Origin: Pseudomonadota bacterium
GTDB lineage: Bacteria; Pseudomonadota; Alphaproteobacteria; Rhizobiales; Phreatobacteraceae
Direction: 5' to 3'
NCBI GenBank assembly: GCA_020161695.1
Contig: JAIUOO010000021.1
Span: 35,369 to 99,368 of the forward strand
DNA: 64,000 bases
The position numbers and the translations under genes are program-made. Below, piece by piece: positions 34,285-43,018 of the stretch (positions within the stretch are counted from its first letter, which is position 1; each line of letters begins with the position of its first letter). The notes under the pieces are model-generated. The model was not told the origin of the DNA and made no database searches. It was given only the letters and a program-made list of their open reading frames with translations.

Positions 34285-34440
34285 GCTCCGGCCGGTCTCC
34301 TGGCTCGCGGGTCGTCGCCGGACTTCCGCCTTCCCGGGGAAACCCCAGTGGCATTTGGAGCCGGCTCGCCGCTTACAGTTGCGGGGGCAGCCGCGGATTT
34401 GCGGGCCGGCCGGAGCCGCCCCGCGCACCGCATTCCCGTG
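34285..34440 (-). ncRNA. Cobalamin riboswitch
   Basis: On the minus strand the conserved elements occur in order: GGGAATGCGGTG at the 5' end (about 34437-34426), GCTGCCCCCGCAACTGTAAG (34391-34372), GCCACTGG (34352-34345), CCCGGGAAGG (34338-34329) and the B12 box GCGAGCCAGGAGACCGGC (34308-34291). The element ends about 150 bases before the btuB-like start. A GGAG ribosome-binding site precedes the ATG and may be the controlled target, but no terminator stem is obvious in the leader. Confidence 0.97.
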
Positions 34441-34530
34441 GCCGCCCCGAGGGGCGGCCGCCGATGCGAACGGTCATGTGATGCGTCGCCGCACTCCGGC
34501 TGTCAATTCAGCCGACGGCGGAGCATGGCC

Positions 34531-35514
34531 TCAGATCGAGGGCGTCCACTGCGCCGGCACGAGCTGGTAGCCGTTGCCGTCCTTGGCGACATAGCCGTTG
34601 GACGGGAAGGGCGCGTGGTAGAAGTGGACGCGCGTCTTCTCGGTCGCGGCCATGTCGAGCAGGCGGCGGCGCACCGCGCGGGCGGCATCCGCATCCTGGT
34701 CGAACACCGCCGACCAGTCGGGATTGCGCACGAACAGCGCGGGGTGGTTGGTCGTGTCGGCCATGTAGATCATCTTGCCCGTGCCGGAGGCGATGCCGAA
34801 GCAGGTATGACCCGGCGAATGGCCGTAGGCGGCGATGGACGTGATGCCCGGCGCGACTTCGCCGCCCGGCTCGAACCGCTTCACGTCGTTGGCGATGGGG
34901 CCGAAGACACGGCGGGAGTTCTGGAAGCCGCCGCGCATGCCTTCAGGCGCCTGGTTCATGCGCTCATCCGACATCCAGAAGGCCCATTCCGGGGCCGGCA
35001 CCTGAATCTCGGCATTGGGGAACACCGCCGTGCCGTCGCGCAGGCGCAGGCCGTTGATGTGGTCGCCATGGAAATGGCTGATGAGGATCGTGTTGACGCG
35101 TGCGGGGTCGAAGCCCGCGGCACGAAAATTGGCCATCCAGGTGCCGGAGGTCGGCGCGCCGGTATTGCCGTTGCCGGAATCGATCATGACCAGCCGCCCG
35201 CCGGTCTCCACCACCAGCGTGTTGAACGGGATCGGAATGGCATTGGTCGGCAGGAAGGCCGCGGTCAGCGCGGCCTGCACCGCCGGCAGTTCGGCATTGC
35301 GGATGAAGCCTTCGACCGGACGGGCGAAGAAGCCGTCATTGATGGCGGTGACGGTGATGTCGCCGACCTTGTATTTGTAGAAGCCGGGAGCCTGCGCCGC
35401 GGCGGCGGGCGCCTGCGCCTGCGCGCGCGTGACGAGCGTATCCGTGGCGATGGCGGGGGCGGCCAGCGCGGCCGCGCCGGCAGCCATCGCATGGCGGCGA
35501 TTGATCGTGGTCAT
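34531..35514 (-). CDS. Tat-exported metallo-beta-lactamase-fold hydrolase
   Basis: 327 residues. A twin-arginine leader (NRRHAMAAGAAALAAPA) indicates folded export to the periplasm. The metal site is HFHGDHINGLR, with further ligands in AYGHSPGHTCFG and YMADTTNHPALF. The layout resembles quorum-quenching lactonases and alkylsulfatase-like MBL proteins, but the substrate is not shown. It lies upstream of the riboswitch and ends 91 bases from it, so it is probably not under B12 control. Confidence 0.9.
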   Translation of the reverse strand: MTTINRRHAMAAGAAALAAPAIATDTLVTRAQAQAPAAAAQAPGFYKYKVGDITVTAINDGFFARPVEGFIRNAELPAVQAALTAAFLPTNAIPIPFNTLVVETGGRLVMIDSGNGNTGAPTSGTWMANFRAAGFDPARVNTILISHFHGDHINGLRLRDGTAVFPNAEIQVPAPEWAFWMSDERMNQAPEGMRGGFQNSRRVFGPIANDVKRFEPGGEVAPGITSIAAYGHSPGHTCFGIASGTGKMIYMADTTNHPALFVRNPDWSAVFDQDADAARAVRRRLLDMAATEKTRVHFYHAPFPSNGYVAKDGNGYQLVPAQWTPSI

Positions 35515-35658
35515 CGATGAGGTTCTCCCAGCAGTCTGCGTCCCGGCGGCGGAACAGGCGCCGACAGACTGCGATGGAGATTGCCTGATGTCGCGGGGCG
35601 TCCAGTGCGGTCACGGGGTTGTGACCACGAAAAACACCGCTTGTCGTGGTGGGGATGC

Positions 35659-35733
35659 TGGTGCCGGCGGAGAGGATCGAACTCCCGACCTTCGGTTTAC
35701 AAAACCGCTGCACTACCGCTGTGCTACGCCGGC
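35659..35733 (-). tRNA. tRNA-Thr (UGU)
   Basis: 75 bases including an encoded CCA. Acceptor stem GCCGGCG pairs with CGCCGGC, the D arm is GCAC-loop-GTGC, the anticodon loop TTTGTAA gives UGU, and the T arm is GGGAG-TTCGATC-CTCTC. Discriminator base A. One A-G mismatch occurs at the base of the anticodon stem. Confidence 0.96.
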
Positions 35734-35801
35734 TAGCCGCCAGTGGCGACGGCCTTTCGCTATCAACCTGCGGCGTCCAAGGCAAGCGACCGGCGCCTGA
35801 A

Positions 35802-35835
35802 ACGAAACAGGCGCCGGGATCGCTCCCGGCGCCTG
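35802..35835 (-). terminator. Terminator after the MHS transporter
   Basis: A perfect 12-bp stem (35808-35819 with 35824-35835) around a 4-base loop lies 22 bases beyond the transporter stop. On the minus strand it is followed by TTTCGTTT. Confidence 0.85.
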
Positions 35836-35856
35836 CCTTGCCTCCGCGAGGGGAGG

Positions 35857-37533
35857 TTACTTGTTGTCGTAAGTGAAGATATCGCGGTCCTTGGTCTCCG
35901 GCAGGAAGAACAGACCGACCACGAAGGTCATCATCGCGAAGATGATCGGATACCACAGGCCGTAGTAGATATCGCCCGTGGCGGCCACCATCGCGAAGGA
36001 GGTCGCCGGCAGAAGCCCGCCGAACCAGCCGTTGCCGATGTGATAGGGCAGCGACATGGCCGTGTAGCGGATGCGGGTCGGGAACAGTTCGACCAGCAGG
36101 GCCGCGATCGGGCCGTAGACCATCGTCACGTAGATGACGAGGATGAACAGGATGCCGATGATCCACAGGGCGCGGGCGTCTCCGAGCGCGGAGAAGAAGC
36201 CGTTGACCTTGATGATCTCGGCATTGCCGGCAGCCGGATAGCCGGCGGCCTGCGTCGCCCGGCCGAGGGCCGCGGCGAACTGCGCGTCGATCGGAACCGC
36301 CGTGCCGTTGACCGTGACGGTCGCCGGCGAGCCGGCCGGGCCGTTGACGAAGTCATACTTGATGGCGGCATTGGCGAGCGCCACGCGGGACACGTCGCAG
36401 GGCTGCGTGAACACGCGGGTGCCGACCGGGTTGAACACGTTGCCGCAACCGGCCGGATCGGCGGTCAGCACCACCTTCACCTGCTCGTGCGCGCGGGCGA
36501 GGGCCGGGTTGGCGGCCTTGGTCATCGCGGTGAACAGCGGGAAGTAGGTGACGGCCGCGATCAGGCAGCCCGCCAGGATGATCGGCTTGCGGCCGATCCT
36601 GTCGGACAGCGCACCGAACACGATGAAGAAGCCGGTGCCGAGAACCAGCGACCAGGCGATCAGCACGTTGGCGGTGAACAGGTCGACGCGCAGGATGCTC
36701 TGCAGGAAGAACAGCGCGTAGAACTGGCCCGTGTACCAGACCACGGCCTGGCCGGCGGTGCCGCCGATGAGGGCGAGCAGCGCGATCTTGGCGTTCTTCC
36801 ACTGGCCGAAAGCTTCCGACAGCGGCGCCTTCGAGTGGGTGCCCTCTTCCTTCATCTTCTTGAAGGCCGGGCTCTCGTTCATCTGCAGACGGATCCAGAC
36901 CGAGATCGCCAGCAGGAAGATCGAGAGGAGGAACGGAACGCGCCAGCCCCAGGCGGCGAAGGCAGCCTCGCCCATGTAGAGGCGCAGCGTGAGGATGACG
37001 ATGAGCGAGAGCAGGAGGCCGACCGTCGCCGTCGTCTGGATGAACGAGGTGTAGTAGCCGCGCTGTCCCGGAGGAGCGTGCTCGGCGACATAGACCGCGG
37101 CGCCGCCATACTCGCCGCCGAGCGCCAGGCCCTGGGCCATGCGCAGCGCGATGAGGATGACCGGAGCGAGCCAGCCGATCGTGGCGTAGGAGGGCAGGAG
37201 GCCGACCAGGAAGGTCGAGGCGCCCATGATCACGATGGTGACGAGGAAGGTGTACTTGCGGCCGACGAGATCACCGAGGCGGCCGAAGACGAGAGCGCCG
37301 AACGGGCGCACCAGGAAGCCGGCGGCGAAGGCCAGCAGCGCGAAGATGGCGCGGGTGTTGGCGTCGAAGGGCGCGAAGAACTGCGCGCCGATCATCACGG
37401 CCAGCGAGCCGTAGAGGTAGAAGTCGTACCATTCGAAGACGGTGCCGAGCGAGGAGGCGAGAATGACCTTCCGCTCCTCCTTGGTCATCGGGCGGGGCGA
37501 GGCCCCTGCGCCCGAGGCGGTGCTCATGGACAT
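35857..37533 (-). CDS. MHS-family MFS transporter with a large extracytoplasmic loop
   Basis: 558 residues. Twelve predicted helices with the MHS signatures SSLGTVFEWYDFYLYG, GRLGDLVGRKYTFL, and RMAQGLALGGEYGGAAVYVAE. Between the later helices there is an inserted domain of about 105 residues that contains two cysteines (AGCGNVF and QPCDVS) and is rich in Ala, Val and Thr. MHS carriers move organic acids or osmolytes with protons. The AGGAAGGAAA site decides the start. Divergent from the sodium symporter genes, so both may answer to the same substrate class. Confidence 0.9.
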   Translation of the reverse strand: MSMSTASGAGASPRPMTKEERKVILASSLGTVFEWYDFYLYGSLAVMIGAQFFAPFDANTRAIFALLAFAAGFLVRPFGALVFGRLGDLVGRKYTFLVTIVIMGASTFLVGLLPSYATIGWLAPVILIALRMAQGLALGGEYGGAAVYVAEHAPPGQRGYYTSFIQTTATVGLLLSLIVILTLRLYMGEAAFAAWGWRVPFLLSIFLLAISVWIRLQMNESPAFKKMKEEGTHSKAPLSEAFGQWKNAKIALLALIGGTAGQAVVWYTGQFYALFFLQSILRVDLFTANVLIAWSLVLGTGFFIVFGALSDRIGRKPIILAGCLIAAVTYFPLFTAMTKAANPALARAHEQVKVVLTADPAGCGNVFNPVGTRVFTQPCDVSRVALANAAIKYDFVNGPAGSPATVTVNGTAVPIDAQFAAALGRATQAAGYPAAGNAEIIKVNGFFSALGDARALWIIGILFILVIYVTMVYGPIAALLVELFPTRIRYTAMSLPYHIGNGWFGGLLPATSFAMVAATGDIYYGLWYPIIFAMMTFVVGLFFLPETKDRDIFTYDNK

Positions 37534-37945
37534 GGCGGTTTCCTTCCTGCTGTCCTGGTGGCGGACCCGGCTGCCGTCGTCTCGACGATCCGGTCCTTGT
37601 TCTTGTTGGCTGGAGTGAGACAACTCCGCGATCTGCCTTGGCTAGGCTGCCTTCGCCGCGCGTGTCGCCATGGCAAATCGTCGATAAGACTTTCGTCGAT
37701 GGGTAAGCGGTGGGGCCGCCGGCAGGCCCGCCATGCCGGCAAGTGCAGGCGGCGTATTGCCTGGCGGCGGATGTCGCGCCGCACCGGGTGGGACGTTATC
37801 CTAAAGTCTAAGCGACCATAGTTTCATAGAAAAATTACCATCGTTGCTTGGAGCGGGGGTCCAGCAGCACGAATCAGAAGGAGAATCCGGCCCTCGGTCC
37901 GCAACCAAAGCGCCCTCAAGAGGCGCATTCCCGGAGGAACGCGGA
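37534..37945. promoter_or_regulatory. Divergent regulatory region between two transporter units
   Basis: 412 bases between MHS (minus) and DUF4212 (plus). The part at about 37797-37850 is markedly A/T-richer than its surroundings (TTATCCTAAAGTCTAAGCGA, CATAGTTTCATAGAAAAATT), as expected for promoters or regulator sites. Two TCGTCGAT direct repeats lie near 37679 and 37693. I cannot name a regulator, and no RNA element is seen. Confidence 0.45.
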
Positions 37946-38203
37946 ATGTCCGATCAGCAGGATAAGGCCTATTGGGCCAAGACCAGCAACCTCATGTATC
38001 TCATGATGGGGCTGTGGATTTTCTTCGGTTACGCCATCCATTTCTTCGTCACTCCCCTGAACAGCATCAAGATCGCCGGCTTCCCGCTCGGCTTCTACAT
38101 GGCTGCGCAGGGGTCCCTGATCGCTTTCGTCGTGATGCTGTTCTGGTTCGCCAAGGCCCAGGACAAGATCGACCGCGACAGCGGCGTGGCCGAAGACGAG
38201 TGA
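37946..38203 (+). CDS. DUF4212 small subunit of a sodium:solute symporter
   Basis: 85 residues with two helices (LMYLMMGLWIFFGYAIHFF and FYMAAQGSLIAFVVMLFWFA). The short form with conserved W and aromatic residues matches DUF4212, which is encoded directly before SSS transporters and serves as their accessory subunit. The large subunit begins 11 bases after its stop. The GGAGGAA site supports the inner ATG. Confidence 0.92.
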   Translation: MSDQQDKAYWAKTSNLMYLMMGLWIFFGYAIHFFVTPLNSIKIAGFPLGFYMAAQGSLIAFVVMLFWFAKAQDKIDRDSGVAEDE

Positions 38204-38213
38204 GGAGGCGGTC

Positions 38214-40196
38214 ATGTCCGACACACGAGCCTCGGGCGGCGATTTCACGTCGAACCTCGGCAAGATCTACGGCATCTACACGGGCGGGTTCTTTGGCTTC
38301 ATCGTGCTGGTTGGCCTCCTCGAGGCCATCGGCGTGCCGAACCGCTATCTCGGCTACATGTTCATGGGCCTCACCATCCTCGTCTATGCCTTCATCGGCA
38401 TCGTGACGCGGACGGCGGAGGTCGGCGAATATTATGTCGCCGGCCGCAAGGTGCCCGCCTTCTACAACGGCATGGCGACCGGCGCCGACTGGATGAGCGC
38501 GGCCTCGTTCATCGGCATGGCCGGTTCGCTTTATCTGCTCGGCTACGACGGCCTCGCCTTCGTGCTGGGCTGGACGGGTGGCTATGTGCTGGTGGCGGTG
38601 CTGATCGCGCCGTTCCTGCGCAAGTTCGGCGCCTATACGGTCCCGGACTTCCTCTCGGCCCGCTACGGCGGCAACACTGCGCGCATGTGCGGCGTCATGG
38701 TGCTGATCGCCTGCTCGTTCACCTACGTGGTCGCGCAGATCTTCGGTACGGGCCTGATCGCCCAGCGCTTCCTCGACATGAACTTCGAGATCGCCTGCTT
38801 CGTCGGTCTTGCCGGCATCCTCGTCTGCTCGATGCTCGGCGGCATGAAGGCGGTCACCTGGACGCAGGTCGCCCAGTACATCGTCCTCATCGTCGCCTAC
38901 CTGATCCCGGTCGTGATCATGTCGGCGAAGAAGTTCGGCCTGCCGATTCCCCAGCTCACCTATGGGCAGGCGCTGCAGCAGATCTCAGACCTGGAGAACC
39001 AGTTCAAGGCCAACGGGCTCGCGCCCGCCAATATGAAGATTCATACGGAAGCGTTCACCAGCTACTCGCCGGCGAACTACTTCTGGCTGATCTTCTGCCT
39101 GATGGTCGGCACCGCCTCGCTGCCGCACGTCCTGATGCGCTACTTCACGACGCCCAGCGTTCGTGAGGCGCGCAACTCGGTGGCCTGGTCGCTGTTCTTC
39201 ATCTTCCTGCTCTACTTCACGGCGCCGGCCTATGCGGCGTTCTCGAAGCTCGAGGTCTACTCGACCCTGATCGGCAAGCCGATCGCGGACATGCCCATGT
39301 GGGTCTACAACTGGGGCAAGCTCGGCCTCATCACCATCTGCGGCAAGGCGGCGGCATCGGCTGATGCGGTTCGCGAGGCCTGCAGCGCGGTGGCGGGCCA
39401 TGCCGGCGTGCTCAGGTGGCAGGACTTCAACATCAACACCGACGTGGTGGTCATCTCCACGCCGGAAATCGCGGGCCTGCCCTATGTGATCACCGGCCTC
39501 GTCGCGGCCGGCGGCCTTGCCGCCGCGCTCTCGACAGCCGACGGTCTGCTGCTCGCCATCGCCAATGCGCTGTCGCACGACATCTACTACAAGATGATCA
39601 ACCCGAACGCGCCCACCAAGCAGCGCCTGATCGTGTCGCGCATCCTGCTCGTCGTGGTCGCGGCGGTTGCAGCCTATGTCGCCTCGACAAGACCGTCGGA
39701 CATCCTCGCCATGGTGTCCTGGGCCTTCTCGCTGGCGGCAGGCGGCCTGTTCCCGGCGCTCGTGCTGGGAATCTGGTGGAAGCGGGCGACATCCCAGGCG
39801 GCGGTCTGGGGCATTCTCGCAGGCTTCGGCATGACCTTGTTCTACCTCGTCATCACGCGCTACTGGCCGCATGTCGGCGTTCAGTATTTCGGGATGTCGT
39901 CGCTGCTGAATCCGGTCACCGGCGCGCCGCTCATCTCGGCAGCCGACATGGCGAAGCATCTCGCCGATCCCGCGATCGCCAATGGTCCGGTTCTGGTCAG
40001 CAACCCGCTCGCCTCGCGCGTCGGGTGGTTCAACATCAACAACATCTCCTCGGCCGCCTTCGGCCTGCCGCTCGGCTTCCTGGTGATGTACGTGGTGTCG
40101 CTCCTGACCCCCGCGCCGTCCAAGGAACTGCAGGCGTTCATCGACGAATGCCGGCGTCCGAAGGGCAAGACGATCATGGAGGAGAAGACCACCTGA
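38214..40196 (+). CDS. Sodium:solute symporter (SSS), ActP-like large subunit
   Basis: 660 residues with about 13-14 helices. AEVGEYYVAGRKVPAFYNGMAT, ATGADWMSAASFIGMAG and TVPDFLSARYGG are SSS hallmarks of the acetate/short-chain carboxylate branch, and TASLPHVLMRYFTTPSVREAR fits the same. A loop with AASADAVREACSAVAG is longer than in ActP. Together with DUF4212 it forms the VC_2705-type symporter pair. Acetate or another monocarboxylate is the likely cargo. Confidence 0.93.
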   Translation: MSDTRASGGDFTSNLGKIYGIYTGGFFGFIVLVGLLEAIGVPNRYLGYMFMGLTILVYAFIGIVTRTAEVGEYYVAGRKVPAFYNGMATGADWMSAASFIGMAGSLYLLGYDGLAFVLGWTGGYVLVAVLIAPFLRKFGAYTVPDFLSARYGGNTARMCGVMVLIACSFTYVVAQIFGTGLIAQRFLDMNFEIACFVGLAGILVCSMLGGMKAVTWTQVAQYIVLIVAYLIPVVIMSAKKFGLPIPQLTYGQALQQISDLENQFKANGLAPANMKIHTEAFTSYSPANYFWLIFCLMVGTASLPHVLMRYFTTPSVREARNSVAWSLFFIFLLYFTAPAYAAFSKLEVYSTLIGKPIADMPMWVYNWGKLGLITICGKAAASADAVREACSAVAGHAGVLRWQDFNINTDVVVISTPEIAGLPYVITGLVAAGGLAAALSTADGLLLAIANALSHDIYYKMINPNAPTKQRLIVSRILLVVVAAVAAYVASTRPSDILAMVSWAFSLAAGGLFPALVLGIWWKRATSQAAVWGILAGFGMTLFYLVITRYWPHVGVQYFGMSSLLNPVTGAPLISAADMAKHLADPAIANGPVLVSNPLASRVGWFNINNISSAAFGLPLGFLVMYVVSLLTPAPSKELQAFIDECRRPKGKTIMEEKTT

Positions 40197-40220
40197 CGGC
40201 GGCCTTCCTTGCAGATCATC

Positions 40221-40250
40221 CGGGCGGGAGAGCAATCTCCCGCCCGTTTC
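40221..40250 (+). terminator. Rho-independent terminator after the symporter
   Basis: A perfect 11-bp stem (CGGGCGGGAGA/TCTCCCGCCCG) with a GCAA tetraloop is followed by TTTC, 24 bases after the stop codon. Confidence 0.85.
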
Positions 40251-40272
40251 GTCCCACCTCCCGAGACAGCCG

Positions 40273-40575
40273 ATGAACCTTTCCGCCGCCGACTGGCTGT
40301 ACCACGGCCCCAATCTCGTGCTGGCCGCGCTGTTCTATACGCTGCTCGGGCGTTTCCTCCTGTCGCTGATCTTCAGCCCCGACAGCGACAAGGTGATCTG
40401 GCGCGTCTTCGCCCAGGTGACCGATCCGGTGCTCAAGGCCGCGCGCGCGGTGACGCCGGCGCTGGTGCCCAACGGTCTGGTGATGGTCGCCACCATCTTC
40501 TGGCTGATCATCCTGCGCATGGTCTGGCTGCTGCTGGCGGCGATGTACGGCTTCCTGCCGCGCGTGGGGGGCTGA
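40273..40575 (+). CDS. Small YggT-like membrane protein
   Basis: 100 residues with two helices (NLVLAALFYTLLGRFLLSLIF and LVMVATIFWLIILRMVWLLLA) around VIWRVFAQVTDPVLKAARAVTP. The DPVL-x3-R-x2-P pattern between helices resembles YggT proteins, which have been linked to osmotic or envelope functions, but the match is partial. The next gene begins two bases after the stop, so the two are co-transcribed. Confidence 0.7.
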   Translation: MNLSAADWLYHGPNLVLAALFYTLLGRFLLSLIFSPDSDKVIWRVFAQVTDPVLKAARAVTPALVPNGLVMVATIFWLIILRMVWLLLAAMYGFLPRVGG

Positions 40576-40576
40576 G

Positions 40577-40918
40577 ATGGAAGATCGCGAGAAACTGCTC
40601 AAGCAGGACGGCTATCTGATCGGCATCGCCACCCTCGGCCTCGTCAACGGGATGCACGTCTCGCCCTGGTTCGAGCCGGCCTTCGTGCTGCTGCGCCCGC
40701 TTCTGGCGAGCTTCTACATCACCTCGCCGGTCCTGCAATTCTACTTCGCCTCCCTGGTTCTGGCAGTGACCGCGGTACTCGTCGCGGGCGTGCCGGCGGC
40801 CATCTTCGAGCGGGTCACGGGCCGCACCGAGAGCGACGGGCGCTCGCTGGCGGTCTGGCTGATCGCTCTGTTCGTGGTCAGCCTGCCGGCGCTGGCGCGG
40901 CTGATCGGCTTCCGCTGA
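40577..40918 (+). CDS. Small membrane protein, unknown function
   Basis: 113 residues with three hydrophobic segments, of which FYFASLVLAVTAVLVAGVPA and SLAVWLIALFVVSLPALARL are clear. The soluble N-terminus EDREKLLKQDGYLIG is charged. The gene follows the YggT-like gene by two bases. I do not recognise the family. Confidence 0.7.
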   Translation: MEDREKLLKQDGYLIGIATLGLVNGMHVSPWFEPAFVLLRPLLASFYITSPVLQFYFASLVLAVTAVLVAGVPAAIFERVTGRTESDGRSLAVWLIALFVVSLPALARLIGFR

Positions 40919-41009
40919 CGCCCATCAACAGAGCGTGAGAGCGGGCTCCGGCGGTTCGTGCGCGATGCAGCGCCTGCTAGCGTGGACAGGGCTTCGGCGA
41001 GGCGCTGCC

Positions 41010-41384
41010 ATGGATCCTTTCGTTCGCGATACCGCTTTCCTGTCGACCGCGCGCGGCTGCGGCTTTGCCGTTCTGGCCATCGTGACGGCCATGTTCGGGC
41101 TCGTGGGCACGCCGATCCTGTCGCTCAAGTTCGGCGGCGTCGCGTTCCTTCTGACGGCCGCCATCCTGATCCTCAAGGCGTGGCAGGCGCCGCAGCGGCC
41201 CTACAAGAGAACCGAACTCTGGCTGCTGCTGCCCGAGGATCGCCGGCCTCAGGCCCATTTCGCTCAGGCCGTCATCGCGGCCGCCCGCACCGAGGCCTTC
41301 TACAGGTTCGCCCATATCGCCGCGACACTGGCCGCGCTGTTCCTGACCAGCGGGACTATTGCGCCGCTGCTGATCGCGAACTGA
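41010..41384 (+). CDS. Membrane protein, unknown function
   Basis: 124 residues from the ATG at 41010, which follows a GGCGAGG site; the frame is open for 25 codons upstream. Two helices near the N-terminus (GFAVLAIVTAMFGLVGTPIL and GVAFLLTAAILILKAW) precede a soluble part with LLLPEDRRPQAHFAQ and a third helix near the end (AATLAALFLTSGTIAPLLI). The family is not recognised. Confidence 0.65.
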   Translation: MDPFVRDTAFLSTARGCGFAVLAIVTAMFGLVGTPILSLKFGGVAFLLTAAILILKAWQAPQRPYKRTELWLLLPEDRRPQAHFAQAVIAAARTEAFYRFAHIAATLAALFLTSGTIAPLLIAN

Positions 41385-41519
41385 ACCGGGGGCTGCCCGC
41401 GGGCATTCACCCTGTCCGCAGGTCGGCCGGTGGTTTGCCGGCGGCGCGCTTCCCGAGCGAAGCCGCCTGCGCTAGGTTGCTTGCGGGTGTGGCGCCCTCA
41501 CAGGGAAGGATCGACCGTC

Positions 41520-41963
41520 ATGGGATGGTCCCTTGGTCGTGCGGCTCTGGCCGTGCTTGTCGTCACGCCGATCATGTCCACGGCGTCGCTGGCGCAGTAC
41601 CGCCGCATCGAGATCGCCGATGACCGCAGGCCGGGTGGCTACGAGGTCCGGCATCGCCATCATTGCAGCGGCTGTGGCTTCGTGGTCGAGCGCCGCGCGG
41701 GCGAGTGGCGCTATGTCGTGCCGCAGGCGCCGCGAGTGGATTACGGGCAGTCGCTGCCGATCTATCAGCCGCCGATCTATGCCCATCCTCGCGAGGTGGT
41801 GCCGGTCTATCCGATCTTTCCGCGCTCGGGCGCCTATCCCGTGATGGGGGCTCCCGGCCGCTCGCCGATGATGGAGCGCCGGCCCTATTATCCCAGCGGC
41901 TCCGAGGCCCGGGTGATCACGCTGAACGACCCGCCGGTCCGGCCGAATCGCCGCCGCCGCTGA
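41520..41963 (+). CDS. Secreted Pro/Tyr/Arg-rich protein, unknown function
   Basis: 147 residues. The signal peptide (LGRAALAVLVVTPIMSTASL, cut about AQ) is followed by CSGCGFVVERRAGEWRYVVP, with a CxxC pair, and then a proline/tyrosine-rich tail (QPPIYAHPREVVPVYPIFP). It ends in PPVRPNRRRR. The last base is adjacent to the convergent rlmB stop. No known domain. Confidence 0.7.
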   Translation: MGWSLGRAALAVLVVTPIMSTASLAQYRRIEIADDRRPGGYEVRHRHHCSGCGFVVERRAGEWRYVVPQAPRVDYGQSLPIYQPPIYAHPREVVPVYPIFPRSGAYPVMGAPGRSPMMERRPYYPSGSEARVITLNDPPVRPNRRRR

Positions 41964-42797
41964 TCAGCGGCGCAGGCCGAGCCGCGTCGTCACCGCATAG
42001 AGCGCCAGCGCCGCGGCGTTCGACACGTTGAGGCTCTTGATCGCTCCGGGCATGTCGATGCGCGCCAGCGCGTCGCAGGTTTCACGCGTCAGCTGCCGGA
42101 GGCCCTTGCCTTCCGCGCCGAGAACCAGCGCGACGGGCGCGCGCAGCTTCACCGCGTCGAGATCGGCCTCGCCCTCGCTGTCGAGGCCGATGATCTGGAA
42201 GCCGCGGTCCTTCAGCTGGTTCATCGCGCGCGACAGGTTCTGCACCGTCACGAAGGGCACGTGCTCCAGCCCGCCCGAGGCGCTCTTCGCGAGGACGCCG
42301 GTCGCTTCCGGCGAATGGCGGTTGGTGGTGACGATGGCCTTGACGCCGAAGGCCGCGGCCGAGCGCACGATGGCGCCGACATTGTGCGGATCGGTGATCT
42401 GGTCGAGCAGCAGCAGCACGCCCTCGGCCGGCATGTCCTCGATATCCGGCGCATCCAGAGCGTCCGCTTCGGCGAACAGGCCCTGATGCAGCGCGTCCGG
42501 CGTCGCGGCGAGGCGCCTGTCGATCTCGCGCACCGGCACGATCTCGGCGGAATGGGCGATGCCTTCCTCGTCCAGTCGCTTGGCGGCGTTCTCGGTGGCG
42601 AGCAGGGTGCGGATCCGTCGGCCGCCATTGCGCAGCGCCTCCGAGACCGTGTGCCAGCCGTAGAGCAGAACCGTGCCGCTCTCGTAGTCGGGCGCGGGAT
42701 CGCGCAGCACGCGTCCGCCGCGGCCCTTGAACGGCTTTCCCGGCCGGGAGAAGGGGCGGAACGGCTTACCGGGGCCTTTGGTCGGCTGCTTGCTCAT
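41964..42797 (-). CDS. rlmB: 23S rRNA (guanosine-2'-O-)-methyltransferase RlmB-like
   Basis: 277 residues. A basic, disordered N-terminus (KPFRPFSRPGKPFKGRGG) precedes the substrate-binding domain and the SpoU knot: LLLLDQITDPHNVGAIVRSA (motif 1), LVLGAEGKGLRQLTRETCD (motif 2) and IKSLNVSNAAALALYA (motif 3). It methylates a guanosine ribose of rRNA using SAM. Motifs cannot fully exclude a related SpoU tRNA methylase, but RlmB is the best fit. Confidence 0.9.
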   Translation of the reverse strand: MSKQPTKGPGKPFRPFSRPGKPFKGRGGRVLRDPAPDYESGTVLLYGWHTVSEALRNGGRRIRTLLATENAAKRLDEEGIAHSAEIVPVREIDRRLAATPDALHQGLFAEADALDAPDIEDMPAEGVLLLLDQITDPHNVGAIVRSAAAFGVKAIVTTNRHSPEATGVLAKSASGGLEHVPFVTVQNLSRAMNQLKDRGFQIIGLDSEGEADLDAVKLRAPVALVLGAEGKGLRQLTRETCDALARIDMPGAIKSLNVSNAAALALYAVTTRLGLRR

Positions 42798-42933
42798 GGG
42801 CTCTCCATCCCACGGCCGGCCCGGCTCCGCAATGCCGGGTGGTGGATGCGGAGCTTTGCCGGTTGACAGGGCAGGGGGCCGTCCCTATCAAGCGCACCTC
42901 GCCCCGCGGCCTTTGGTCCAACGGGTCTGGGAC

Positions 42934-43018
42934 GGGGGAATGTCCCGAGCGGCAAAGGGGGCGGACTGTAAATCCGCTGGCTACGCCTTCGCAGGTTCGA
43001 GTCCTGCTTCCCCCACCA
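42934..43018 (+). tRNA. tRNA-Tyr (GUA)
   Basis: 85 bases with encoded CCA. Acceptor GGGGGAA pairs with TTCCCCC; the anticodon arm is GCGGACTGTAAATCCGC with GTA; a long variable arm (class II) and the GGTTCGAGTCC T arm follow. Discriminator base A. Confidence 0.97.

Noticed and set aside
34441..34458. GC-rich hairpin just upstream of the riboswitch as terminator of the metallo-hydrolase gene
   Set aside because: No T-run follows on the minus strand, and it may be part of the riboswitch's flanking stem.
35743..37821. A 692-codon open frame opposite the MHS transporter
   Set aside because: Low-complexity Glu/Arg/Asp translation; the minus strand carries a clear 12-helix transporter.
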